Shown here piece after piece: positions 13,295-25,586 of a stretch of 64,000 nt of DNA. The notes under the pieces were generated by a model. It was not told the origin of the DNA. It did no database searches and worked only from the letters and a program-made list of their open reading frames with translations. Both the position numbers and the translations under genes were made by a program. This DNA comes from Saccopteryx bilineata (taxonomy: Eukaryota; Chordata; Mammalia; Chiroptera; Emballonuridae). Positions within the stretch are counted from its first letter, which is position 1; the number at the start of each line of letters is the position of its first letter. The stretch covers positions 231,526,779 to 231,590,778 of the forward strand of contig NC_089494.1 in the NCBI RefSeq assembly GCF_036850765.1. Direction: 5' to 3'.

Positions 13295-13651
13295 CAGTGG
13301 TCCCCAACCTCCGGGCTGTGGACCGGTACCGGTCCGTGGGCCATTTGGTACTGGTCTGCAGAGAAAGAATAAATAACTTACGTTATTTCCGTTTTATTTA
13401 TACAATATTTAAGTCTGAATGATGTTTTATTTTTAAAAAATGATCAGATTCCTGCTGTTACATCTGTCTAAGACTCACTCTTGACGCTTGTCTCGTAAGT
13501 TCGACAATTATATTTAAAAATACCACAGTTTTTATGCTGGTTGCATAATTTTACCTTTGTGCATTTATTCGTCCCACCCTAAAGGCCAGTGCATGAAAAT
13601 ATTTTCTGACATTAAAACGGTCCGTGGCCCAAAAAAGGTTGGGTACCACTG
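13295..13651 (+). mobile_element. Non-autonomous hAT transposon (MITE-like), copy 1
   Basis: Ends are CAGTGGTCCCCAACC and its near inverse GGTTGGGTACCACTG, typical hAT terminal inverted repeats. The 8-bp target-site duplication is ccctagac (13287-13294) / ccctagag (13652-13659). There is no transposase frame. The interior, with ggaccggtaccggtccgtgg near the left end, is shared in opposite orientation with the copy at 50540-50825. Confidence 0.85.
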
Positions 13652-13669
13652 CCCTAGAGTGTCAGGGAA

Positions 13670-13975
13670 GACACCTTAAAAGAGTTGGTACTTCTGCTAG
13701 ACCTTGAATACACAGAGTTAAGGACTTTAGGATTTGGGGTCATTGAAAAACACAAGCAAAGTCTTTGAGTTATACAGCAGATGACATAAAGAAAATGGTA
13801 GTATTTCAGGGAGAACGGAATATAATTGTGTTTTCAGTAGTGACAGGAGTGGCGTGAGAAAAAGAGGATAGGAAGGGAGTAAGATGAGGAAAGGAATATG
13901 TTCTAACTTTCAGCTAAACAAAAGCCAAACTAGAAAAAGAAAGTAGGAGATTTGGTTGTAAAATAAAACATTTTC
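13670..13975 (+). repeat. Ancient interspersed repeat fragment (unassigned family)
   Basis: Contains gtcagggaagacaccttaaa, matching the ggtcagggaaggcctctctg step of the same old repeat seen at 16505-17610 and 59200-61720. It begins right after the hAT element, so the transposon may have inserted near its edge. Confidence 0.45.
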
Positions 13976-14437
13976 TTCTCTGCCTTGTATTGAATAAACA
14001 CTCACCATTAGTAAGTGGAGATCAAAACATTACTACATTACTAACCTATCATTTTAAATTTGTTGTCAATGGAATTCTCCCAATTACTTTTAAAAAAGTT
14101 TAAAAAATTTTTGGAAAACCTAAACACTTGATGTAATCATTGAAATGATATAGTGACTGTGATTAATTAATTAAAAATTAATAATTTTTATAAAGAAATT
14201 AAATGTATAAAATCATCCTCCCTCTTAAAGATAAAACCTAAATCATCTAACATTTTAAACAACCAAGTATTTTCTTCAGTCATAAAATCATTTCTATATA
14301 TTAAAGTTGAATAGATATAGTGTAAAATATTTAAAAGTTGCAGAGTCCGTTCCCTTCCAGAATCAGAAATATAACAACTATAGCATAGAACAATTGAAAT
14401 TTGGGTTTAAGAAATGAAGTATTGTTTATGTGGATAC

Positions 14438-14505
14438 ACACACATATGCATATATACATTACATACATACATATATAAATACATACATACATATACACAT
14501 ATAAT
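14438..14505. repeat. Simple repeat, (TACA)n/(TA)n
   Basis: Alternating acac, tata and acatacat units with interruptions. Low-complexity tract. Confidence 0.85.
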
Positions 14506-14889
14506 CAAAGATAGCAAATCTTTAAGGAAAATCAATATCATGAAGAAAAAGAAATAAATTCTAGAACCAGAAAACCACATTCTTGTGGAAAATAGGATTA
14601 ATTTAGGCAAGTATAATAGCTTGAGAAAGATTTAAGTACATACAGGATATCTTGTAAAAAGAACAAATTGTTAGGCAAAGCAAAAGTCAACAATTACAAA
14701 AATTAAAAACTGTGGTTCTAGGAAATCAAAATGAAATTAAAATTTTTAAAAGAAAATTTAATAAATGAATTAAATGACACAAATAAAATTTTATTAGTGA
14801 GCCAGATAATAGAATTAAGTAATTATCAAGATTGCTTTGCATTATTGATAGAGTCATTAAAAAGAGATCTAGAAGTTGTTTTATACTTT

Positions 14890-15020
14890 TATTTAGAAAA
14901 TTAAATTTAATGGGGTGACATTGATCAGTAAGAGTACATAGGTTTCATGTAAATATTTTTACAACATTTAAACTGTTGATTGTGTTGTGTGCCCATCACC
15001 CAAACTAAAATCCTTTCCAG
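14890..15020 (-). mobile_element. L1 3' end fragment
   Basis: Antisense L1 3' UTR landmarks: aatggggtgacattgatcag, gtacataggtttcatgt, and gtgtgcccatcacccaaa. The same landmark (gggatgacattaataaatca) occurs at the 3' end of the full-length L1 at 28951. Confidence 0.65.
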
Positions 15021-15824
15021 AAGTTGTATAGAAAGATAAAGAAGAGAGCAAATAATAAAAAAATATAGCAATGTCCCAGAAATGACAAAAGTTATTAGTT
15101 TTATGATTGAACAAGCTCGTTGAATGTTAAGCACCATTAATTAGTCATATTCTGGTGAACTTCCAGAGCATCTTGGATAAAGAAAAAAATTAAAAATTCT
15201 CTTAAAAAGAAAAAAATTATATATATTACCTACATAGGAAAGAGAATAATTTGTCATTTTTATCACAAATTTAGTACCATAAATTCTTTTTTTTTTTAAC
15301 AAGAGAAAAGAATACACAAGGTTATTAACCTGTGCATCGGAAAAATCAATGAAGCAATATTTTTAAAATTCTCAGTGAAGATGACTTTGAAGTGCTAATT
15401 TTGTACTCTCATAAACTAGCATTCAGTTGTTTTGGCAATATAAAATCATCTTTAGACATAAAAGGACTTCAAAAGTTTTGCCCCCACACATCCTTTCAGC
15501 AAGAATTGCTTAAAGATTGCCACAGCAAAACAAAACATATGAAAGAAAAAACTAAGACACAAAATGAAGTAATAAGCAAATAAGCCAATAAAACAATTTC
15601 TTCTCTAATTTTTATGTTAACTTCAATGAAATGGAAAGTAATTGCTTAAAAAGTTATTCTGAAGCCATAAACAGAAAGTTCAGAAGTTCAACATTTATGA
15701 GTTAGAGGAGATATCATGAAGTTGACAGGTTATGATCAAATAGGAAGAGCCCATATTTTGAATTAGCCATACTCTTAAGTAGAAACTATGAGTTAAAAAA
15801 ACTATATTTTATTTAGTTATTACT
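15021..15824. other. Intergenic stretch, nothing recognised
   Basis: AT-rich, with no convincing gene or repeat. The 63-codon frame at 15392-15583 has no family features. Confidence 0.4.
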
Positions 15825-16050
15825 ATGTGCCAAGGACTGTTGTCTTTTTCATATATTAGTTCACTTATATGTAACAGCTCCAAACTTTGGTAACATTGTA
15901 TTCATTTTTTAGGGTTTTTTTTTTTCACAAAAGAACAACAGATGGAACAGGCAGGTTGTTGGTCATGCAGCTTAGATGTGACAGAGCCAACATTCCTGCT
16001 CACAAAACAAAAATCCAAAACCAGTACTATTAATCACTCTGCTACACTGT
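15825..16050 (+). mobile_element. MIR fragment
   Basis: tatgtgccaaggactgttgt, catatattagttcacttata, then gatgtgacagagccaacatt follow MIR order (tgtgccaggcactgt ... tctcatttaatc ... tggcagagccgggatt). Confidence 0.55.
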
Positions 16051-16504
16051 TTCTGATGAAGAAAAGGTGGAGCATAGAGAGTGAGAGATCCAAATTTTGG
16101 TGAACACATAACAAGATTGCTCCCAGAGGACAGAAGTAACTGAGATAGGAATTGAGTAATGATAGGGAAAAACACTAGAGTGAAGACCACACATGATTGA
16201 AGATCTCCACACCTGGAAAGAAGCCAAAATACAGAGATATTTGTGGGGTGCCATGAATGATTTCCATTTCCATTTCCAATTTATGATATCTGTTATTACT
16301 GATGGTTCAACATTTTGGGTGGCTGAGATTTCTGTGCTTTTTTTTTTTTTTTTTTTACTATCATATGCATTCTTACAAGAAAACCATCAAATTGAAACTT
16401 TGTAATAAAAACAAACCTTTTCTTTAACTTACCAATGCCTACCTCTTATGTAAAATTGTGTCTGACCCAAAGTAGATATGCAAGAAGTATTTGTTGAATC
16501 ATTG

Positions 16505-17610
16505 GGTTAATATATAAACAAACTAAGCAATATTTATTGAATGTCTAATATGAACCAAGCACTATTCTAAATACTGAGCATACAGTTGTCAATAAGACAG
16601 ATAAAAATCCATGATTGTGATTATGGAGTTTATGTTCTAATAAGGGAGACAGACCATAAGGTCAATGTGTGAAGCATACTGTATATTAAGACAGTGGTAG
16701 GAGAAACAAAAAAGGCAGACCAGGAAGCAGAAATAGGAATCGGAAAGAAATGTATTTGTTAAAACTTTAGGACTCAGTGGTCAGGGAAGACATTGAAAAA
16801 GTGACATTTGAGTACAGGCTTATAAACAGCAATGGAATGAGCCCTATAGATCTATGAGGAAGAACAGTGTCAGCTGAGAGCAGCAAGTACATAGAAGTGA
16901 GAATGGACCTGATATGTATAAGGAGACCAGTGATGCTACAGCAGAGTGAGAAGCAGAGGAAGCAAAAAGAGATGAATACAGAGCTAAACGATTTATTCTG
17001 AGTGAGATAAACAGCCAGTGCAAGGATTTGATGTGGAGAATAGCATAATTTGACTTAGTTTTGAACAGAATCCTTCTAGAATACGAACTGCTAGGCAGGG
17101 GTAGTCAAACTTTTTTACCTACTGCCCACTTTTGTATCTCTGTTAGTAGTAAAATTTTCTAACCGCTCACCGGTTCCACAGTAATGGTGATTTATAAAGT
17201 AGGGAAGTAACTTTACTTTATAAAATTTATAAAGCAGAGTTACAGCAAGTTAAAGCATATAATAATTACTCACCAAGTACTTTATGTTGGATTTTCACTA
17301 ACTTTGGCAGAATGAATCTTTATAAAACTACTTACTATAGTTAAATCTATGTTTTTATTTATACTTTGGTTGCTCTGCTACCACCCACCATGAAAGCTGG
17401 AACACCCACTGGGACCAGGTTGACTACCACTGTGCTAGAGGGTAAAGGTGGAAGATGTTACTCCTAATCCAGGTGGGAAATTATAGTAATAGTGGAGGCG
17501 ATGAGAAGAGGTTATTTTCTGGGGGGTTGTATTGTCAGTCGGTTTTGGACATGTTAAATTAGATCTATGTGATTAACTCCATTTCAAGAAATAGGTCTTG
17601 GCTAGAGATA
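16505..17610 (+). repeat. Ancient interspersed repeat, split by a hAT element
   Basis: Long diverged copy of the unassigned repeat. Landmarks in order: tatttattgaatgtctaata, ccaagcactattctaaatac, gtcagggaagacattgaaaa, gtgacatttgagtacaggct, then after the hAT insertion aatccaggtgggaaattata and ggtggaggcgatgagaagag-like text. Same family as 59200-61720. Confidence 0.55.
17096..17432 (+). mobile_element. Non-autonomous hAT transposon, second family
   Basis: Ends CAGGGGTAGTCAAAC and GGTTGACTACCACTG form near-perfect terminal inverted repeats. The flanks share tgctagg / tgctaga, compatible with an 8-bp duplication. No transposase. Inserted into the older repeat at 16505-17610. Confidence 0.8.
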
Positions 17611-17624
17611 GAAAATTAAAAGTC

Positions 17625-17830
17625 GCCTGACCTGTGGTGGAGCAGTGGATAAAGCGTTGACCTAGAAATGCTGAGGTCGTCGGTTTGAAACCCTGGGCTT
17701 GCCTGGTCAAGGCACATATGGGAGTTGATGCTTCCAGCTCCTCCCCCCCTTCTCTCTCTCTGTCTCTCCCTCTCCTCTCAAAAATGAATAAATAAATAAA
17801 AAATAAATAAATAAGACGTGTAAAAAAAAA
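17625..17830 (+). mobile_element. tRNA-SINE type A
   Basis: Head gcctgacctgtggtggagca with intact A and B boxes, tail of (AAAT)n then A. A perfect 15-bp target-site duplication agaaaattaaaagtc lies at 17610-17624 and 17831-17845. Confidence 0.95.
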
Positions 17831-17869
17831 AGAAAATTAAAAGTCATCAAGATGTAGATAATTTGTTAA

Positions 17870-18010
17870 GGACTTAGTTGTGTGCTCTCCTAAATTCACA
17901 TGCTGAAGCCCTACCATCAATGTGACTGTATTTTAAAATAGGCTTTTTAAAGAGGTAAAATTTAATGAGGTTATTTATGTTTAAAAAGAGAATAACTAGT
18001 TATACTAATT
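17870..18010 (+). repeat. MaLR-like LTR fragment
   Basis: cctaaattcacatgctgaag, ccctaccatcaatgtgactg and aaagaggtaaaatttaatga match the start of a common MaLR-type LTR (…aaaattcatatgttgaagcc, aatgtgactgtatttgg, aggtaattaaggt). Only the 5' part is present. Confidence 0.5.
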
Positions 18011-18199
18011 TTGAATCTCTTCTTAGTACTCTGGATGAATAAGCACAATCTGTGGGCTCCAAATCAATGTTAATATCACAGTATGTAACATTTTTATTGG
18101 TAAATTAATCAGGTGATATTTATGACTAATCATGAAGAGGGCAGCAAGTCATCAAGAAATTATCTTGCAAATATTCTGCAAACCTCGTGGCCAAACAGA

Positions 18200-18202
<3 letters not shown>

Positions 18203-18242
<40 letters not shown>
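18203..18242. repeat. (GT)n microsatellite
   Basis: Uninterrupted GT run of about 20 units. Confidence 0.95.
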
Positions 18243-18248
<6 letters not shown>

Positions 18249-18614
18249 AATATTAGATTTTAGAACTTTTTAAATATTTGTTTTTTATAATTACACTTTC
18301 CTATTTTATATTTTTGTATTTTTTTCTAGTTGTGTCTTAGTAATTTCTTCAGAGCTCCCGATAATAGTTGTCACAGTACAATACTTCCAGAAGTCTATTT
18401 CATATTTTCTCAATAAATTTCTGAAGATACACTGTATTAACAGTTAAGAAAATGCTCATTTTTAATTTTTTGAGGAGTTTAAGTAAATGCATGAATAATT
18501 CAACTGTCAGCAAAGCATCATACTTACAAAAATATCACTAAAGATGTATATGTTGTCACATTATCAGAGTGTAATACTTTTTTTCTGACAGTAATGTTAT
18601 ATCAAAAGCATGTT

Positions 18615-18815
18615 GGCCTGACCTGTGGTGGTGCTGTGAATCAAGCATCGACTTGGAACTCTGAGGTCACTGATTCGAAACCCTGGGTTTGCCTGGTCAA
18701 GGCACGTGTGGAAGTTGATGCTTCCTGCTCCTCCCCCCATTCTCTCTCTTTCTATCTCTCTCTCTCTGTCTCTCTTCTCTTAAATGAATAAATAAATAAA
18801 AAATGATTAAAAAAA
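18615..18815 (+). mobile_element. tRNA-SINE type A
   Basis: Type A with a mutated head (gtggtggtgctgtgaatcaa). Target-site duplication catgttg at 18609-18615 and 18816-18822. Confidence 0.9.
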
Positions 18816-18822
18816 CATGTTG

Positions 18823-19361
18823 CCAAACACTTATTGAATGTTATCAGCAGCAGCTGATTTAACAATCTAGTCCAACACTCTTATTTTAAGGTGAAAATTT
18901 GTGAGATACATAGTAACTATATGATATGAAGAAAGCCATACATATAGTATATGTAATTTCAGATCAGTTGACTACAAATATCTCTTTTTCTATATAACTC
19001 ATTACCCCTCTCTCCAGTTAGAAAATAATATCAATTCTGTTATTCTCAATCTCTTCTTTTAAAATAGCCTATGATATTCATTAAAAGTTAAATTTTCTAA
19101 TAAACCAACTCATACATTTTAACACCTTACTCGAAAACTGATTCTACTCTCATTCCATCCAAGGAATATCATTTTGTTTATAAATTGTCTGCATAATAAA
19201 ACTTTTGACACCTAGAGGACACTAAAGAACATTTTTTGGATTTTTAGATTGATTACACAATTTTATGATTTACTAAAATGTCACCATATCACTTTAACAA
19301 TCAACTAAAATGATTATGATGTTCTAAACTTTTCTATTATATTATTATTAAAGAACTAAAA
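18823..19361. other. Intergenic stretch, nothing recognised
   Basis: AT-rich, no gene or identifiable repeat. Confidence 0.4.
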
Positions 19362-19683
19362 CTTTTTTTTTTAACAGAGACAGAGAGAGAGTCAGAGAGA
19401 GGGATAGACAGACAGGAACAGAGAGAGATGAGAAGGATCAATCATCAGTTTTTGTTGTGACACCTTAGTTGTTCATTGATTGCTTTCTCATATGTGCCTT
19501 GACCACGGGCCTTCAGCGGACTGAGTAACTCCTTGCTTTAGCCAGCGACCTTGGGTCCAAGCTGGTGAGCTTTTGCTCAAACCAGATGAGCCCGCACTCA
19601 AGCTGGCAACCTTGGGGTCTTGAACCTGGGTCCTCCTCTTCCCAGTATGACACTCTATCCACTGCGCCACCACCTGGTCAGGC
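19362..19683 (-). mobile_element. tRNA-SINE type B, reverse orientation
   Basis: Reverse complement of type B: T-tail, gacagagagagagtcagaga, ttcattgattgctttctcat, repeated gctcaa units, and a head ending ccaccacctggtcaggc. Near full length. Confidence 0.93.
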
Positions 19684-20731
19684 ACATTTTTAATGATGGG
19701 AAAAAATAGTCCAAATAATTGACCTGACTTTTTATTCAATACCCAAGAATATAAATTTTTATATGGCAAAGAAGAAAGTATTTTTAAAGAATCTTTGGCT
19801 TTTGTAGCCTATTTCATATGTTGTCCGTGGGGACATAAGAAAGCATAACCTTATCTCTTATATTATTTCTATTGTTTTACCTTCATTGGACCCCTCTCCC
19901 ATTACCATGTGCTTGATATTTAACACTGAACCATTTTGATTTTCTATTTAAACAGAAGAAAGCATTTTACATGCTGGATTTTATTTCTACAGTGCTTCTC
20001 TGACTGTATCATCTTTGGGAATGTAAGTGTAGTTATCCCTAATAGTATAGCTGCTGTGACATTTGGTTAAAACCTTTAAAACTCCCTTGTAGTTAAAGTG
20101 ACCATGTGACAGGTTGCAAACAATAGAATGTCATAAGAAAAATTATGAGTTACTTTTTGGTCAAGATGGCTAAATACCTAGTGTACTTTCCCTAGTTTTT
20201 CTCTTTCTCTCACTTCAGTGAGGCTAGGAGGGCAGGAGTCTAAAGGGAGCTATGGGTTGGAAGAAGCTGAGATGCCTGAGTCATTACTTGGAGGAAGCTT
20301 ACAACGGCTTTACGTGAGTAAACAACCTTGGACCTTACATAAGAAATAAATTTTTATCTTATTTTGCTGTTTATTGTTTGTTGTAAAAGCAAGGGTTAAT
20401 TACCATGATGTGTATAAAGACCTGTAATCTCAAACACAATGTTAATTTAAAAAGTAAAATGCATGATGACACTGTTTATACAAATATTAAAGGCATGACA
20501 AACAATGTTATTTATTTTGAATACATATACAATAATAATACATAAATATGCATGGGGAAAAAACAAATATATATATTTTTTATTATATTCAATATGATGG
20601 TTACTTTTAGAGATGGGAAGACAGTTGTAGTAAAGTACTCAGGATGTTTCAATAATATCTATTAAACAAAATCTAAATTGATTTTGACAAAATGTTAGAA
20701 TTTAGTAAAGTTGAATGAGAAGCCACTGGAT
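19684..20731. other. Intergenic stretch with one probable old repeat
   Basis: The segment about 20100-20345 (gtgaccatgtgacaggttgc, ctgagtcattacttggagga, aagaaataaatttttatctt) looks like the end of an old mammalian repeat of LTR or DNA type, not assigned. The rest is AT-rich with no call. Confidence 0.4.
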
Positions 20732-20733
20732 TT

Positions 20734-20813
<80 letters not shown>

Positions 20814-20868
20814 TCGTTATTTCTTTCTTGCTTGCTTGCTTTCTTGCTTTCTTGCTTTTTCTTTCTTC
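20732..20868. repeat. (TTTC)n tetranucleotide microsatellite
   Basis: About 20 pure TTTC units (to about 20815) followed by TTGC/TTTC variants. It is a pure pyrimidine tract on the plus strand, so it could form triplex DNA. Frames of repeated KKER or LSFF residues across it are artefacts. Confidence 0.97.
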
Positions 20869-22179
20869 CCTTGTTTTTGCCTGTATTTTGAAATTTGAAA
20901 AAATTCAACATTAATGATTGAAAAGTCTTTAGATAGAAGTTTTTAAATCATAAATAGTTGGGGAAAAATTTAGACATATTCATCAAAGGTGTAAAATTAG
21001 ATTTAGGCATAAATCATAAAACTTGAAAATCTTTTCCCTTTCTGGAGAAATCATATAAACATATGAGCTGCCCCAGAGTTGGAACAGTTCAAAGTATACG
21101 AAGTGAAACATTGATTAGTCATAGTCATAAACCCCACCACAAATTATTGGATCCTACTCAGCATGGAGAACAGATCTGCGGCCCGTAGATAGATATCCCG
21201 GGAACAGTCTGGCCTGTGTCTGGAACGTTCTGCACTTTTCCTTCAAGCATAACCATTTGGCCCTGTGTAGGACCTTTCTCCCATCCATCCATTCCCACAC
21301 CTGGTTTTTAGCCCCAGGCAAGCAGTACAAAATGTAGATGTCCTTGACTCAGCCCACATCCATCTTGCTGCCGGTGGTCTTAGTACTGGCTGCCCAGACA
21401 GTGCACAGCTGGGTTTAGTGACTATTGCAGCCCCCTCAACCTGGAATGGGATCACAGTTCCAGACACCCGTGCTTCTGCAGACAAGCAGGAAAGACAGAC
21501 ATAACTCTGATCACACAGTGGAGTTCATTCCAGGAGCAGCAATGACATGAGGATTCAGGACAAAATTATGTTGATTCTCATACTTGGCTCCTTCTTGTTG
21601 GCTCCCAGAGGAGTAAGTATCTCTCTGACTACACCCCCCAGAATCTTGTAAACTTATGTAGAGGCTTAATTGGGTTCATTTATGTATTCAGTCCAGCCAA
21701 TCTCAACACCTTATTCTCTCAAGTCTATGTCCTGGAAACAGCTCCTAATGAGGCAATGTGCAGTGGCACATTTTGGGGAGAGTAGGGAGTGAGGGGCTTC
21801 CACATGTCAGGGTCCAGCTCAGTGGTCTAAGGATAGTCATGTCCTCTCCAAGATTTTCCCCAACAAACTGCAAAGTCTTTATTTAAACTTGTCTCTGGGC
21901 CACCAGCATCCTCTTTTGCTAATTTTGCCCACTCAGTTGAACGTCTTTTCATTGTTTAGGTACCTTGACTTTGGAACCCCGTCTACCGTTGAAATTGCAA
22001 ATTGCCTATTTCCTTCATTTTCACTTGGACTAAAATTTATTCACACCAAACTGTTAACTCTTTAATGTTTTAACACTTTTAAGCTTTTTACCGCTAGCTG
22101 TAAAAAGACTTTCTTTTCATCAGAAGCAATGAGTTAAAAAAAAAAGCAAAGTGCCAGGTTTAAAATCTAATGTGTTAAT
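20869..22179. other. Intergenic stretch with an unexplained GC-richer patch
   Basis: Most is AT-rich. About 21150-21560 is clearly GC-richer and reads like decayed functional or viral sequence, but I could not match it to a protein or repeat. The minus-strand 80-codon frame at 21243-21485 shows no recognised motif. Confidence 0.4.
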
Positions 22180-22400
22180 TATTATTATAACATAAATATA
22201 ACTAGCACTTTGTTAGTGCTCACTATGTTTCAGGCACCCTCAGTAATTTTTTTATATGTATTAATGCATTTAATCCTTGTTAACAATTCAATAGGCACTA
22301 CATCTTCCTTATTTTACAACTAATGACAATGAAACCAAGAGTAGGAAATAGATGATCTGAAAAATAAACAGCTAAAAATTGGGGATCTAGGATTAGAATA
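22180..22400 (+). mobile_element. MIR fragment
   Basis: ttagtgctcactatgtttca, ggcaccctcagtaatttttt, aatgcatttaatccttgtta, then cttattttacaactaatgac follow the MIR consensus in order. Confidence 0.65.
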
Positions 22401-23847
22401 GGCCAGAGCCATAAAATTCAAGCTTTGGGGAAGATGATGCAGGAACTTTGCAACATTACAAATATAATATAGTGATGGCATAATAATTTCACAACAATAA
22501 AAGGTGTTAGGGAAATGAGCCAACACTTCAATTGATTATATTTACTTGCACTAACAAAATAAAGTGATCTCTGCATGGCTTGCCATATTGCCTTCTTTAG
22601 TCTACAACACAGTAATTACTAAGTAATCATTAAAGGAACACTGGAGTAGGAGACAAGGAATTGATTTAGATAATTTTTAAAGTTCTTTATGCTCTAATGG
22701 TCTATAAAAAGTCTAGATAGTTTTTTGGCTATATTTTATTATAGAATGTTACTTTTAATATGATCACCTAATCATGTCTTAAACATTAAAAGGAAAGAAA
22801 AAGAAATAGTCTGTTTTTGATGTCCAGTGTTCAGTGTCCTAGTTTTTAGCTCTATTGTTCAACTGACTGGGAGCTGATTTGTGAGTCCTCACACCTGTTG
22901 AACCTTTCAGATGTGAACTTGATTGTTGATTCTGGAATCAATATTTATATTCAGATGTGAGGCAGGTGGGGTCAAGTAGGAAAGTCTAAGAACAGCCTTG
23001 TTGGCAGCAAAGACATGTCAGAGCCTGGAAGACACTGGGAAGTGGAAGTATCTTTGGGGCAGGCATAATATAAGAAAGAAACTCAGATATTGAAAGAAGT
23101 ACATGGACCTCAGGAAGTGTAAATAACAGATCTATTCCAATGAAGATTGATACCAAGTATCCTAGTGAAATATAACTTCAAGAGCAGTGTGTTCAGACAT
23201 TCTTATTAGGATAAAGAGCAAAGAGCTGTCAAATGTCCAAGGTGAAATATGGAGAATTTGTACCAGGGAAACCTGGAAGAATGGGAACTCTAACCAAGAA
23301 TCTGAAAATTATGTATATGTGGATTTCACTCTGTAAGCAAAAAGTATAACAGGATTCATGCTTAAGTCTAAGATATCAATGAGATTAAATCTCAGGCCAT
23401 AAGGCAGAGTAGAGAAATAAGTTCAGAAGGATATAAATTGCAAGGGTAAGTTGAAATAAAGTCCCAGTGTGTTCTGCTAGAACTGTTTAAAAATGAATCT
23501 TTCCTCTGATACTCTTTAAATGAGAGATTTTGTCTTCATCAATACTTCTAGATATAAACACTCTTTTTCTTCTATTTCATTATGTGAGTGACCAGAAAAA
23601 TTTCTTTCTCTAGTAGCCATTATGTCAGAGGTAAGGATGTGAACTTGATGCTTGTGGACTTTATGGAAGAGAAATGCCAGAGCTGCTACATTGCTTTGTT
23701 ACTTATCAAAGGGAGGTCAAGACATTGTGTACCACTCACTGAGAAAGCTTCTTTGAGTATGCACCAAAGCTAAGACTGGCTGAGATCTGGGACAGAACAG
23801 CCAATGCTTTCCAGAGCAGAAAGGTGGTTTAAATGTCAGGTGCAGCA
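22401..23847. other. Intergenic stretch, nothing recognised
   Basis: Mixed sequence, including a moderately GC part at 22850-23460. No gene, RNA or identifiable repeat. The 61-codon frame at 23588-23773 has no family resemblance. Confidence 0.4.
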
Positions 23848-24220
23848 GCCTGACCACGTGGTGGAGCAGTGGATTGAGCATCAGACTGGGACACAGAGGA
23901 CCCAGGTTCGAAACCTGAGGTCGCTGACTTGAGCCTGGCTTGACCCTGGTTTGAGCCTGGCTTGAACCTGGCTTGAGTATGGGATCATAGACATGACCCC
24001 ATGGTTGCTGGCTTGAGCCTAAAGGTCACTGGCTTGAGCCCAAGATCACTGGCTTGAGCAAGGGTCACTCACTTTGTTGGACCCCGCCCCCCCTCATCAA
24101 GGCATATACAAGAAAGCAATCAATGAACAACTAAGCTGCTGCAATGAAGAATTGATGCTTCTCATCTCTCTCCCTTCCTGTCTGTCTGTCCCTCTCCCTG
24201 TCTCTGTCACACACACAAAA
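23848..24220 (+). mobile_element. tRNA-SINE type B, expanded internal units
   Basis: Head gcctgaccacgtggtggagc and B box ggttcgaaacc, then an expanded run of gcttgagcc/gcttgaacc units, followed by CT-rich tail. Longer (about 373 bp) than other type B copies. Target-site duplication of 17 bp with two mismatches (23831-23847 and 24221-24237). Confidence 0.92.
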
Positions 24221-24237
24221 AAATGTCAGCTGTAGCA

Positions 24238-25586
24238 GACAAAGGCTTTTTAGTTTATCTGCAAAAGCTTGGGTGGCTCAACCAAATTTCTTGTTTGGAG
24301 AACTGCTTGGCAAAGTTTCTAAAACTTTTTTAAAAACTAGATTGGAATGAAAACCTACCATGATTTTCCAAATGGGGACCATCACTTCTTCTTGTTTTTG
24401 TTGTTGTTGTTATTTTCCCTCTAGCCTAGAGACCACCAATTATGTAAACTATCAACCACTCTCTGGACAATACAGGATGTTTTTGTTCACTTGTCCTTAT
24501 CCAGAAGTCCAGCCCTGAAACCCTCCAACTTATATCACTTCAACAAATTAACTTCTACTTCTATAATCAAATTCCAGAGCAGCACTTGAAGCAATCCACA
24601 GTTACATAAATTGTTGTGCTTATTGGCATATGACCTCTGACCCTACTTAGATCTTCAGGGCCACCCATCTTATATACCTCTTCATAATTGTCTTAACCAT
24701 GGTTTATATAAATGAACTCTAACCCTAAAGGTCCGTGTTTTTCTTCTTAAAAAAAAGTTAAAATTGATACTGTTTTAAATAGATATGCTAAACTTAGTAG
24801 ATGGTTTTGATTAATAGTGTTAAATGCATTGATCTTAGGTGTTAGTCCTTAAAATTATGTAAATAAAACTGTGGGGTAAATATATTATAGTCATTGTGTT
24901 TTGAAAAGTCCAGGTGTAAGAAAAAATAATTTGTTTTTCACAAATGATAGTCAATACCAGAAGTTTAAAAGCTGTCATTCTTTAGATTCTAACATAAGTT
25001 ATCTGCCCTTTCCTTTGTACAATCTCACATACTCCCATGGCTTTATTTACCATTTACAATCTCAAATGTACATTTTAGGTCTAGAATACTGTTCTGAACT
25101 TAATGAATATAGAACCTCTTTGGATGTCTGGTAGCCTTAATCTCCAATTTTCTGCCTCCGTACTCCTGTGTTCTATAGTGTGTAAGAGAATGGCAATGCA
25201 CCCCAGCATTTAAACAAAAACAAACAAACCTGGGAGTCACTTCTTGTCAACAAATGATAACAGGGCCTATTTTGCCACCTAAATATTTCTCTATTTTTTC
25301 CATTATTTTTTTCATCCCTCTGCCACTAATCTTGTAAGGAAATCGCTTTCACCTGTAATATTATAAGACTTCCCTGGCTTGCCCTCGCCTATGGACTATA
25401 AAGTCGCTCCAAATTATACTTCTTCAGTCTCACGTCCCTCACTCACGCATCACCACCGCTACAGCCAGAAAGACCATTTTAAAATGCAAACTTGATTGTA
25501 TTAGTTCTAAAATATAGCTTTAATGTCCTCCCAATGCTGTTAGGATACAAATGCATTAGTAAGTTGTAAGTCTTTCTATGATAGAT
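24238..25586. other. Intergenic stretch, nothing recognised
   Basis: No gene or clear repeat. Frame 24901-25134 (77 codons) shows no motif. Confidence 0.4.

Noticed and set aside
20702..20914. Repeated-residue open frames over the TTTC tract
   Set aside because: Pure microsatellite translation.
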